A DNA stretch of 37,972 nt from an uncultured Bacteroidaceae bacterium (GTDB taxonomy: Bacteria; Bacteroidota; Bacteroidia; Bacteroidales; Bacteroidaceae), in assembly GCA_905236985.1 (NCBI GenBank), contig CAJORF010000120.1, forward strand, positions 1 to 37,972, written 5' to 3'. The notes under the pieces were generated by a model, which had not been told where the DNA came from, did not search any database, and was given only the letters and a program-made list of their open reading frames with translations. This document shows, one piece after another, positions 8,734 through 16,105 of this stretch (its first letter is position 1; every line of letters begins with the position of its first letter). The translations under genes and the position numbers were made by a program.

Positions 8734-8776
8734 GTCAACTCGTCAACTCGTCAACTTGTCAACTCATCTGTCAACT
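8734..8776. repeat. 8-bp tandem repeat, unit GTCAACTC
   Basis: Four contiguous copies lie at 8734-8741, 8742-8749, 8750-8757 and 8758-8765, the third ending in T instead of C. After ATCT comes a fifth partial copy that runs into the stop codon of the SMR/EamA-like gene (stop at 8775-8777). The repeat fills the gap before the LolA-like gene. The unit is too short and has no spacers, so this is not CRISPR. Confidence 0.85.
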
Positions 8777-9131
8777 ATTTCGCAATCAGCACGCACCCCG
8801 TCAGAATGAGCAGCACACCAATCCACCTCACCAGCGGAATCTCCTCGTGGAAGAATATGATGGCAGCGAACATACCCATCACGTAGCTCAGGCTCACCAT
8901 AGGATAAGCCATACTCAGAGGGAAGGACTTGATGATATACATCCACAGCACCGAACCCGCTGCGAAGCACAAACCACAGCACGAAAACTGCCAGTTCGTG
9001 AACAAACGACCGAAGTAACGCCAAGTGAATGAGAAATCACCCACCTCCGTCAAGCCATACTTCATCAGCACCTGACCCGCCGTCAGCAGCAGGCTCTGAA
9101 TCACCGATATAGGCAACAATCTCGTTAACAT
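8775..9131 (-). CDS. small four-helix membrane protein, SMR/EamA-like
   Basis: This 118-residue protein is almost entirely hydrophobic, with four predicted membrane helices. It begins ISVIQSLLLTAGQVLMKYGL and continues with a PLSMAYPMVSLSYVMGM helix and an EEIPLVRWIGVLLILTGCVLI helix. Length and layout match half-size drug/metabolite transporters (SMR, or ArnE/EamA half-domain), which normally dimerise. In a DAR/aryl-polyene operon such a protein may help translocate lipid intermediates, but no substrate can be read from sequence. An A/T-rich spacer separates it from the ApeP-like gene. Confidence 0.8.
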   Translation of the reverse strand: MLTRLLPISVIQSLLLTAGQVLMKYGLTEVGDFSFTWRYFGRLFTNWQFSCCGLCFAAGSVLWMYIIKSFPLSMAYPMVSLSYVMGMFAAIIFFHEEIPLVRWIGVLLILTGCVLIAK

Positions 9132-9222
9132 GACTTTCTTATATTTTATGATTTTATGATTTTACGATTTCCCAATTCTATATTTTTATTTTTTTATAAT
9201 TTTTCATTTTTCTAATTTTCCA
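9132..9222. repeat. A/T-rich low-complexity spacer
   Basis: The 91-base gap is built of repeated TTTTATGA/TTTTACGA-like units followed by T-runs broken by single A or C. It resembles the spacer at 7621-7670. I see no gene, strong hairpin or TAnnTTTG box on the coding strand here. Confidence 0.6.
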
Positions 9223-9660
9223 TCAGGTCACTGCAATCTTCATTCTCGCCCGCGCCACTATCTCATCCACCACCTCCATCCGCACCTCAGCCAGCGTCAG
9301 GTTCATCACCTGTTCCACCACCTCAATCCGCGTCCGCACCGTCTCGCCGATGCGTGGCCTTCTCATCACCTCAAAACCGCTGATCTCACCAATCACACCT
9401 ATCCCCGCACCATTCCATTCCTCATTCTTATATTTTTTCATTTTTTCATTTTCCTTCATCAGGTACCCAATTCGTGCCGCACACGACTGTGCCATATTCT
9501 CCATCACACCCTCCGCCATCAGTTCATCGTCCTCCACGAACAGGCATCCGCTATCCACGACGAACCGCGTCACCGCATCCGTCGCGCCGCAGCTCTCCAG
9601 CACATCCACCACCACAAACGGTGGCCGCTGTGGTATCAAAGTGAGCACATCAATCATCAT
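9223..9660 (-). CDS. ApeP-like hotdog protein (putative dehydratase) with an internal low-complexity insertion
   Basis: This 145-residue hotdog protein begins MMIDVLTLIPQRPPFVVVD, matching the LLPHRPPMLLVD opening of ApeP/FabZ-like proteins, but the usual His is Gln11. The central helix reads AEGVMENMAQSCAARIGYL, with the family Glu at 54. Residues about 69-83 (KENEKMKKYKNEEWN) form a charged low-complexity insertion encoded by an A/T-rich tract like the operon's spacers. ApeP proteins act as dehydratases in aryl-polyene synthesis. The missing His suggests altered activity or a structural role next to the second hotdog protein (7671-8036). It lies 17 bases after the LpxL-like gene. Confidence 0.8.
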   Translation of the reverse strand: MMIDVLTLIPQRPPFVVVDVLESCGATDAVTRFVVDSGCLFVEDDELMAEGVMENMAQSCAARIGYLMKENEKMKKYKNEEWNGAGIGVIGEISGFEVMRRPRIGETVRTRIEVVEQVMNLTLAEVRMEVVDEIVARARMKIAVT

Positions 9661-9677
9661 CTTTTATCTTTTCTCTT

Positions 9678-10553
9678 CTATTTTTCTCTCCATATATCTG
9701 AGTAGTTGAACCACTGGAGCGGATATCGCTCCATCATTGCTTCCAGCTCTGCCGTGTAGGCATCAGCCAGCATCTGACGCTGCTCTGCCTTTGTCAGACG
9801 CTTATCATAGAAGAGAGGATTCAGGTACGCGCTATACGACCCATCATCCTCCTTCATCGTACAAACCATATACACTTCTAAACCCCGCGTCACCGCCATC
9901 GCGAACGGACCGCGAGCCAGATACACCGTACCGCCGTGCAGCTGAGATGTAATCACCTTGCTCGATGTCATGAAACGGTCTGCAAACACGCTGATATACT
10001 CACCACACTCCAGCGCAGACACAATCTCATCGCTATGCGACACATCGGTTCCTATGGGGACCATCCTGATGTTCATCTCACCGAACGATAATTTCCTGTA
10101 GGCCATCAACGCTGCTTTCTCGCCCCCATACACCAACACATTGCACCGCTTGTCAAAGCGAAAAGAATAGCCCAGGATCTCGTTACAGCCGATGTGCGCG
10201 TTCAGCAACAGCAGCGAGGGCGCATCAGCTGACCTGTCGCGCGCGTGTTCAAAGCCGTGATACACAATCTCGAAATGACGGCCAGCATACATAGCGAACT
10301 TATCCACTACCGTCTGACCAAACATATAGTAGTTGCCGTACAATGAACGCAGGGACTGCCACCAGCCGTAACCACGACGCACACGGTAATAACGCCACGT
10401 CGGACGAGAACCGCGAGCCAGCAGCACGAACCATGGCACGACCAATACACCCATGAAGACATACACCGCACGCAGGTTCATACTGCGCAACAGTGCCACC
10501 AACCAGTGGTACATCCATCCACTTCCGTATGTTCTGCCTTCGTTCTTATTCAT
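9678..10553 (-). CDS. LpxL/HtrB-like lysophospholipid acyltransferase, first gene of the DAR operon
   Basis: This 291-residue protein has an N-terminal membrane helix (LRAVYVFMGVLVVPWFVLLA) and lies in the LpxL/HtrB acyltransferase superfamily. The HX4D-like motif is seen at NAHIGCNEILG and later family segments as FADRFM and LARGPFAMAV. Relatives add acyl chains to lipid A. Cluster-linked copies in aryl-polyene/DAR loci are proposed to attach the product to a lipid anchor. The ATG at 10551-10553 would leave a leader of only a few bases after the promoter at 10564-10595. Met14 (10514, MYHWLVALL) is an alternative start that looks more like the family N-terminus. Confidence 0.83.
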   Translation of the reverse strand: MNKNEGRTYGSGWMYHWLVALLRSMNLRAVYVFMGVLVVPWFVLLARGSRPTWRYYRVRRGYGWWQSLRSLYGNYYMFGQTVVDKFAMYAGRHFEIVYHGFEHARDRSADAPSLLLLNAHIGCNEILGYSFRFDKRCNVLVYGGEKAALMAYRKLSFGEMNIRMVPIGTDVSHSDEIVSALECGEYISVFADRFMTSSKVITSQLHGGTVYLARGPFAMAVTRGLEVYMVCTMKEDDGSYSAYLNPLFYDKRLTKAEQRQMLADAYTAELEAMMERYPLQWFNYSDIWREK

Positions 10554-10563
10554 AAATCGGGCG

Positions 10564-10595
10564 CAAAGGTAATGAACTTTTACTACTTCACCAAA
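10564..10595 (-). promoter_or_regulatory. Bacteroidetes-type promoter of the DAR operon
   Basis: Read on the minus strand, a TTTG (10592-10595) is followed after exactly 20 bases by TACCTTTG (10564-10571), matching TTTG-N20-TAnnTTTG. Transcription would begin near 10559, just before the LpxL-like start. It marks the 5' end of the operon. Confidence 0.75.
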
Positions 10596-10636
10596 GAATT
10601 ACACATTTTTTGGCATATTCAACACTTTAACAACAA

Positions 10637-10819
10637 TCACTCACTCCAGTCATCTTCCCATACATCATACGAGACAGAAGACTTCACTTCTATAGAGCTC
10701 GCCCCAATCGATAAATTCCTATCAACTCCCACCTTCGGAGCAGTATTGGACATACTCTGGAGAAGTGTCTGTGCTACATAAATAACCGTCATCCTCGGCC
10801 TAATATATTTGCTTTTCAT
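10637..10819 (-). CDS. small hypothetical peptide (60 aa), Y-x-x-P-x-M-x-V type
   Basis: The peptide begins MKSKYIRPRMTVIYVAQTLL and ends in an acidic, aromatic tail (YDVWEDDWSE). Many Prevotella and Bacteroides genomes encode short proteins with this design: a lysine-rich start, YxxPxMxV, then a variable middle and acidic end. I have no function for them. It is on the same strand as, and just upstream of, the DAR operon, whose promoter lies beyond its stop. No TAnnTTTG box is evident upstream. The bases around it (10596-10636 and 10820-10882) show nothing else. It is probably real but unproven. Confidence 0.55.
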   Translation of the reverse strand: MKSKYIRPRMTVIYVAQTLLQSMSNTAPKVGVDRNLSIGASSIEVKSSVSYDVWEDDWSE

Positions 10820-10882
10820 TGCTTAATTATATATTTAAGTGTTAAACTCTTTTTCTTTTCTGTTTTTCTCTTTTCCTTTATC

Positions 10883-12655
10883 TCATCTCATCATTCTCTT
10901 CTTTCCATTGATGACATAGATTCCCCGTCCTGCTTTCGGCACGCGTTGTCCAGCAAGATTGAAGATGCCACTGGTCTCTTTTGCGCTAACCTTCCGCACC
11001 TCTCGAATACCATCAGCTCGTTCAAAGACAAAGGTGAAGGGTTTAACATTACTTCTCTCAATGATACAATCAGCTGGCAACAAGGCTTTTCCAGCTGGCA
11101 CTGTCCCTGCATTGACCATAACGAAGTTGTTGCCTGAAAGTCCAAAATATTCGTTATCCTCAATAGCGGTTGCTGCTGTGATTCCAACAAGCTTATTAGT
11201 ATCACTAATATTTGTTCCCTCGGTGGCAAAAGGAATCGCAACACTTCCCGTTCCTGTTCCCTTTCTCATCATCAGCAGTCCTGTCCCAGCATCCACCGCG
11301 CCAGTTATCTGTGCAAACGTGATGGTATTGTCCTCATCAACCCCCGTGATCTGCCAGGCACTATATCCTGCCGTCTCATAATCCGAGAAGTCGAGCGGGT
11401 ACTGAGAACTAAATGTTCCATAACCACTGGCATTCAAGTTGGCTGTAGTAGTGAATGAGGTACAGTAGTCGGAATATATAACTGGTATGACTTTGTAATT
11501 GATGACAATAGAGTTGACAGAACTTGCATTGCTGCCGTTCGTTAGGACAAAATAATCACAATTCAAAAAAGAACAGTCAAAGGTATAAACTTTACCTTCA
11601 GAAGTAGGTGTAATAGGTGTTCCATCAGTTGGGTTGGCTGTATCTCCAATCTTCAGCGTAATCGATTGGTTGATATCTTCATAGTCTATTACAATACTCT
11701 GAATCTTATACAAAGCATCTTGGTTATAGATGACACCAAGGCTATTAGCCCATTGTAACCATTTTCCTGCATAAACCTTTGTGATATTATACGTTAGCCC
11801 ATCAAGTATATAATCGTCCGAATCAAGATCTGTTGTTGGAAAATTCTTTGTTTCAATGTTAAGCGTTTCTGAGGCGTTTTCTTCTTCGCCTAAACTTTTT
11901 TTCGAAAATACCGCATAATATGTCACATCGTTTGTTCCCATTGTTCTAGAAGAAACATAAGAAGGTGTGTCGTTTGTAGGTCTACTAATACTTTGTTCTG
12001 ACCACCCAACAAAATAGTATCCACCTATTAAATTAGGTGGATTTGGAAAGGTGATTGTTGACCATTCAGAGTAATCGTGTGAGGATGTGATTCCATTGAC
12101 AGAGAATGTCGCGGTGTGAGTAGGATTAGATTGATAGGTAATTGCGTATGATGCGCAATAGAGAGAGTTTGAAGTGGCTTCTATCTTGATTATAAGTTGT
12201 GAAGTAGTTGGGGTTATCTCAACATCTTTAGAAATATTAGTGTATGTTGTTGTATAACTACCATTCCACTTTGAATTTTTGAATGTCACATCAGAAGAAG
12301 AGCTACCAATAACATATATAAACGTACTTCCATCAATTGAATAAGATAATTTTCCAGCTCCTCCACTAGTGTTTGATTTCATACTCAAAGTGATATTGGA
12401 AATTGAATACCCATTATAACCTGATAGTGTTAGGGTTTGACTATTGCCACTTGTCATTTGCTCGATTCCACTCGAAGAGGTTGAGACAAATGTTGCAGAA
12501 CTCCCTGATGGCGCAGTGCCTGTTGTTGTGACTGAATTTTTCGATTTGACGGTGTAAGTTACCGTTTCTCCCCACATCCTCCCTGCTCCGCAGACAAGCA
12601 AGGAGGCAACGAGGCTGAATTTGAGCATTGTGCTGAAATGAAAATGATGTTTCAT
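10883..12655 (-). CDS. secreted modular surface protein with InlB-type repeat and Bacteroidales C-terminal tail
   Basis: This 590-residue protein has a signal peptide (LKFSLVASLLVCGAGRMWGE). A Ser/Thr/Gly-rich beta domain follows (about 30-175, SGNSQTLTLSGYNGYSISNI). A Listeria-Bacteroides InlB/Flg_new-like repeat spans about 180-255 (ATFSVNG, GGYYFVGWSEQ, DVTYYAVFSK). A second beta domain and a late domain similar to those preceding Prevotella tails follow (TTANLNASGYGTFSSQYPL). The end is GIFNLAGQRVPKAGRGIYVINGKKRMMR in form, a tail resembling type IX-like sorting signals. Base composition between about 11450 and 12450 is clearly more A/T-rich than in the neighbours, which may reflect transfer or relaxed selection. 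A good promoter lies at 12703-12734. Likely exported and surface-attached; ligand unknown. Confidence 0.85.
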   Translation of the reverse strand: MKHHFHFSTMLKFSLVASLLVCGAGRMWGETVTYTVKSKNSVTTTGTAPSGSSATFVSTSSSGIEQMTSGNSQTLTLSGYNGYSISNITLSMKSNTSGGAGKLSYSIDGSTFIYVIGSSSSDVTFKNSKWNGSYTTTYTNISKDVEITPTTSQLIIKIEATSNSLYCASYAITYQSNPTHTATFSVNGITSSHDYSEWSTITFPNPPNLIGGYYFVGWSEQSISRPTNDTPSYVSSRTMGTNDVTYYAVFSKKSLGEEENASETLNIETKNFPTTDLDSDDYILDGLTYNITKVYAGKWLQWANSLGVIYNQDALYKIQSIVIDYEDINQSITLKIGDTANPTDGTPITPTSEGKVYTFDCSFLNCDYFVLTNGSNASSVNSIVINYKVIPVIYSDYCTSFTTTANLNASGYGTFSSQYPLDFSDYETAGYSAWQITGVDEDNTITFAQITGAVDAGTGLLMMRKGTGTGSVAIPFATEGTNISDTNKLVGITAATAIEDNEYFGLSGNNFVMVNAGTVPAGKALLPADCIIERSNVKPFTFVFERADGIREVRKVSAKETSGIFNLAGQRVPKAGRGIYVINGKKRMMR

Positions 12656-12702
12656 AAAGTTATAATAATAGAATGAATGATGATTTATTGTTTTTTGAGT
12701 TG

Positions 12703-12734
12703 CAAAAGTACGACTTTTCTACAGATTCACCAAA
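12703..12734 (-). promoter_or_regulatory. promoter of the secreted surface protein
   Basis: On the minus strand, TTTG (12731-12734) is followed after 20 bases by TACTTTTG (12703-12710). The predicted leader is about 40-45 bases to the ATG at 12655. This rules out coding use of the small open frames in 12656-12795, which otherwise holds nothing else. Confidence 0.75.
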
Positions 12735-12795
12735 CTTTTCCATGATAAAATATCGATGGAACCTTACTGTTTCTTTCCTATTTTGGCGTTTTTCA

Positions 12796-13611
12796 TCACA
12801 ACTTCTCTCCACATTGCGAGCAGAACTTATCGCCTTTGCGCACTTTGGCATCGCAGCGCGGACAACGACCGTTGCGCACGGGGTCGCTCGTCGTGTCGAT
12901 GAACGAAGCGGTAACGATACCTCCGGGGACGGCGATGAGCGTGTAGCCTAACAGCATGATGAAGGAGGAGAGCAGCCGACCTAAGTGCGTCGTGGGCGTG
13001 ATGTCGCCGTAGCCGACGGTGCTGAGGGTGGTGATGGCCCAATAGATGCTGGTGCCGATATCCCGGAATGCGCTGTCAGGCTGTCCGCTCTCGATGATGA
13101 ACATGAGGGTGCCGAGGCAGATGACGAGCACAAACACGAAGAGGAAATAAACGGCGATCTTGTGTAAGCTTCGTCCCAAGGCTTTGAGGAGCATCTCACC
13201 TTCATTCAGGAAGGAGAAGAGACGGAAGATGCGGAAGATGCGGATAAAACGGATGCTACGAAGAATGAGCAGATAGCGCGCTCCTGGAAGGAAGAATGTG
13301 AGGTAGGGCGGCAACACGGCCATCAGGTCGATGATGCCCCATCCGCCGAGGGCGTAGCGGCGACGACTCTCGGCGCAGTAGAGACGCGCGATGTATTCGA
13401 CGGTGAACAGCAGGGTGAGCACAACCTCCAGCACGCCAAGGGTTATCTTTAGCCAATAGGGCAGAGAAGGATTGCTCTCGACAAAGAGGATGACGAGACT
13501 GATGGCGATGCAAATGGTCAAAACGACGTCAAAACGGCGACCAGCGGGCGTGTCATCGTTGAAGATGATGGCGCGTAGGTTCTCTTTTTGTAACCAATTT
13601 GAACTTTTCAT
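12796..13611 (-). CDS. voltage-gated-type potassium channel with C-terminal zinc ribbon
   Basis: This 271-residue protein has six membrane helices. The S4-like helix has regularly spaced arginines (LRSIRFIRIFRIFRLF), and the pore loop carries the K+ filter TVGYGD at 198-203. The architecture matches bacterial KvAP/KvLm-like channels, which form tetramers in the inner membrane. After S6 (IAVPGGIVTASFID) comes a short cytoplasmic tail with a four-cysteine zinc ribbon, CPRCDAKV...FCSQCGEKL (Cys250, 253, 264, 267), instead of an RCK domain. The gene starts 34 bases after the C69 dipeptidase stop on the same strand, with no promoter visible between them, so the two may be co-transcribed. Confidence 0.9.
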   Translation of the reverse strand: MKSSNWLQKENLRAIIFNDDTPAGRRFDVVLTICIAISLVILFVESNPSLPYWLKITLGVLEVVLTLLFTVEYIARLYCAESRRRYALGGWGIIDLMAVLPPYLTFFLPGARYLLILRSIRFIRIFRIFRLFSFLNEGEMLLKALGRSLHKIAVYFLFVFVLVICLGTLMFIIESGQPDSAFRDIGTSIYWAITTLSTVGYGDITPTTHLGRLLSSFIMLLGYTLIAVPGGIVTASFIDTTSDPVRNGRCPRCDAKVRKGDKFCSQCGEKL

Positions 13612-13645
13612 ATTCGGCGGTTAGGGATAGAAGCTATTGAACATC

Positions 13646-15274
13646 TTAAGGCACGAGAAAGCGGTCACCAGTGGAACTGATGACGGTGCGACGGTAGCGA
13701 TCGGGATAGCCTGGACGGATGACGGGAACATGGTCGCCGCCAACGGTCTTCTTATACTGACCGTCCTCGGTCTCAGGCTTCTCTGTCATGTCATTGTACT
13801 TCACGATGATGCGTTCAAAGAGCTGACGCCAACGATCCATCATGAGGCCGGCGGCACGGACAGAGTAGGAGGTGAGGTGACTGACGGCATCAGTGGGGCT
13901 CATGGCAGCTGCCTCGTTCTCCACCTGTGCCTGCATCCGTTCGAAATCGTTGTCGAGGGCATCGCGGGCGTGCTGGAGCTCAGGGAAGAGCTGGCAGTAG
14001 CGCGGATAGACGAAGTTGGAAAGGGCGTTCTGCATCCAGTAGGCGCTCTTGGAGGAAAAGGTGAAGGGATCGGCTGTTTGAGCGGCGAAGGGTTCAGGGC
14101 AAAGCGTGGTGCAACAATAGACGGGCGTATAAGGCACCATATTGCCATCGTCGAAGCCGCACCAAAGGACGCCGCCGATATGGTTGGGCAGCCATGAGCG
14201 CAGCTGAGCCAGATAGGTGACGGCGGTCTGTTGTGTGGAAATGGGACGCTCGTTGAAGTATTTTCGACCATCGACCTCGAAATAGAGTGGAGTGGGGCGG
14301 TAGGGGGCCTCGTAGGGACCAGCACCGAGGTCTGAGGTCATGTCGAGAGGCGTACCCTCGAAATGGTCGCGCATGGCCTGCTTGAGGTCATTGAGCGTGA
14401 CAGGGCGGTCTGGACGTATGCACCAGGGCATCTCCTCTACGTCAGCATCCTTGCCAAGGATGTAGGGAATGTACTTGTCCATACCCTGTGCACAACGATT
14501 GAAGAAGCTCCAGACGCGCGCCTCGCAGATGCGGCGAGCACTGAAATCATTGGGTGCATAAGCATCACGAAATGAGAAATCTGCATCCTTCCCGTTGAAG
14601 TAGCCCTTTTCGCGGGCAAAGGAGATGACATCCTTGGCGTAGAGACAGTTCTTCTTGTCCTTGAGGGGGAAGGTGGTGATGCGTGCCTGATTGGCATGGC
14701 CGGTGATGCAGTCATCGGGCAGACGCAGCGCGACCCAGACGGCTCCCTTGCGTCCAGGACCTTTGCCCACCATCTCCAGCACCCAGACTTCGTTGGGGTC
14801 GGCGATGGTGATGCTCTCTCCCTCTGAGCGGTAGCCATAGGTCTCGATGAGCTGCGTCCAAACATCGATCGCCTCGCGAGCTGTCTTGGCGCGCTGGAGG
14901 GTGACGTACATCAGCGAGCCGTAGTCAAAAAGCCCGGTGGTATCCACCAGTTCCTCGCGGCCACCAAAGGTCGTTTCCATGATACTGAGCTGCTGGTCAT
15001 TGACCTGTCCAATAACGCCATAGGTATAGGGCGCCTCGGGGATCTCGCCGAGGTAGTTGTTGGTCTCGTAGTCGTAGAGGGCGCGTGTCTCGCCTGCGCT
15101 GTGGTGGCCGGCAGGATAGAAATGGAGGTAGCCATAAGAGCCGTAGTCGTCAGCTGCGTAGGTGATCATGACTGAGCCGTCGGCTGAAGCACCCTTGCCG
15201 ACGATGAGATTGGTGCAGGCCATACCTTTTAATGAAAACAGGCAGGCGATCATGAGAAGATACTTTTTCATCAT
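13646..15274 (-). CDS. C69-family dipeptidase (PepD-like), secreted
   Basis: This 542-residue protein has a signal peptide (MMKKYLLMIACLFSLKGMA) whose cleavage would expose Cys20 in CTNLIVGKGASADGSVMI. The N-terminal cysteine is the catalytic nucleophile of the C69/U34 Ntn-hydrolase dipeptidases. Further family segments are GEIPEAPYTYGVIGQVNDQQLSI-like strands, VLEMVGKGPGRKGAVWVA and CWCGFDDG-like motifs near 370. It probably acts in the periplasm or outside the cell on dipeptides. Two tandem methionines (15274, 15271) could serve as start. A TAACTTTG box lies 32 bases upstream. Confidence 0.92.
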   Translation of the reverse strand: MMKKYLLMIACLFSLKGMACTNLIVGKGASADGSVMITYAADDYGSYGYLHFYPAGHHSAGETRALYDYETNNYLGEIPEAPYTYGVIGQVNDQQLSIMETTFGGREELVDTTGLFDYGSLMYVTLQRAKTAREAIDVWTQLIETYGYRSEGESITIADPNEVWVLEMVGKGPGRKGAVWVALRLPDDCITGHANQARITTFPLKDKKNCLYAKDVISFAREKGYFNGKDADFSFRDAYAPNDFSARRICEARVWSFFNRCAQGMDKYIPYILGKDADVEEMPWCIRPDRPVTLNDLKQAMRDHFEGTPLDMTSDLGAGPYEAPYRPTPLYFEVDGRKYFNERPISTQQTAVTYLAQLRSWLPNHIGGVLWCGFDDGNMVPYTPVYCCTTLCPEPFAAQTADPFTFSSKSAYWMQNALSNFVYPRYCQLFPELQHARDALDNDFERMQAQVENEAAAMSPTDAVSHLTSYSVRAAGLMMDRWRQLFERIIVKYNDMTEKPETEDGQYKKTVGGDHVPVIRPGYPDRYRRTVISSTGDRFLVP

Positions 15275-15305
15275 TTTTTTGTTGGGTATTGATTTAAATC
15301 TGGCG

Positions 15306-15313
15306 CAAAGTTA
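15306..15313 (-). promoter_or_regulatory. -7 box for the C69 dipeptidase gene
   Basis: The minus strand reads TAACTTTG here, fitting TAnnTTTG. No TTTG is present 20 bases upstream, so the call rests on one box and its position about 30 bases before the start codon. Confidence 0.5.
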
Positions 15314-15430
15314 CATATATTTTGCTGTTTTACGATTGAAATGCAGACTGAAATAAATGATGGAGTGACAAAAAGTCGATAAAAAGCACAAAAAAATATG
15401 AAATAGTGGCTAAGGTTGTCTTTTTTTATG

Positions 15431-15438
15431 TACCTTTG
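15431..15438 (+). promoter_or_regulatory. -7 box for the plus-strand 199-aa gene
   Basis: TACCTTTG matches TAnnTTTG and is followed 20 bases later by the ATG at 15458. It excludes any start upstream of about 15443. A -33 TTTG at the standard distance is missing. Together with the box at 15306-15313 it makes 15275-15457 a divergent promoter region with nothing else visible. Confidence 0.55.
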
Positions 15439-15457
15439 CACTCGTTTTCTAAAAAGC

Positions 15458-16057
15458 ATGAAAAAAAGTATGAATTTATACATTCGCTATTTTGATGAGG
15501 AATGTGTGGTGCACTCGGTGGATGAAGCGTTAGGTTTCATCAGCACTTTTCAAGGTTTTACCATTACGCCGTCTTTCGAAGCTGAGTTCATCGACTATGT
15601 GAATAGCCCAATGCCTTATCCCAAGAGGTATAAGGTGCGTTCGCGTGTTTATTTCATCGTCATCAAGACTACGGCTGAGACGCTGGACGAGTTCAAGGCC
15701 AATGGTAAGGCTGGCATTGGCCTTGAGATGGGCGAAGGTGAGGTACACCGCGAGTTCCTGCGTCCGAAGGATCAGATTCAGGCCAGGCTGAATGATGAAA
15801 TGCCTGGCTGGTACGAGGCTTCGCTGCTGTTCAAGCGTGTGGTGGTGGTGCCGGAGACGGGCAAGTTCGATTATATGGACACGGAGTTTGCTGCGCGCGT
15901 GAAAGCATACAGCGCAATGGATTGCTACAACCGCATTGTGGATCATTTGCGCACGCGCAGCGATATCGATCCCCGCAGCCAGTTCCCCTCAGCAAAAGGC
16001 AAGAATTTCCACTACACTTATCTCGGACTTAAACCATATTCGGAAATGATGGTCTAA
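15458..16057 (+). CDS. conserved-looking hypothetical protein (199 aa)
   Basis: The start is placed at the ATG at 15458 (MKKSMNLYIRYFDEE) because a longer frame from 15416 would begin before the promoter box at 15431-15438. The ATG at 15470 is also possible. The protein is soluble, without signal peptide or membrane helices, and mixes alpha and beta segments. Runs such as YIRYFDEECVVHSVDEALGF and PKRYKVRSRVYFIVIKTTAE look like a structured domain. I do not recognise the family. The TPR gene follows 48 bases later without its own visible promoter, so the two are probably co-transcribed. Function unknown. Confidence 0.8.
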   Translation: MKKSMNLYIRYFDEECVVHSVDEALGFISTFQGFTITPSFEAEFIDYVNSPMPYPKRYKVRSRVYFIVIKTTAETLDEFKANGKAGIGLEMGEGEVHREFLRPKDQIQARLNDEMPGWYEASLLFKRVVVVPETGKFDYMDTEFAARVKAYSAMDCYNRIVDHLRTRSDIDPRSQFPSAKGKNFHYTYLGLKPYSEMMV

Positions 16058-16105
16058 GAATCAAATGAGCTCAAAAACAAACTGAACGTTAAACATCAAA
16101 CAAAT

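Noticed and set aside
8734..8776. CRISPR-like array
   Set aside because: The unit is only 8 bases with no spacers between copies; it is a simple tandem repeat.
12660..12851. Small minus-strand frame upstream of the secreted surface protein gene
   Set aside because: It overlaps the promoter at 12703-12734 and the end of the channel gene, and has no protein-like pattern.
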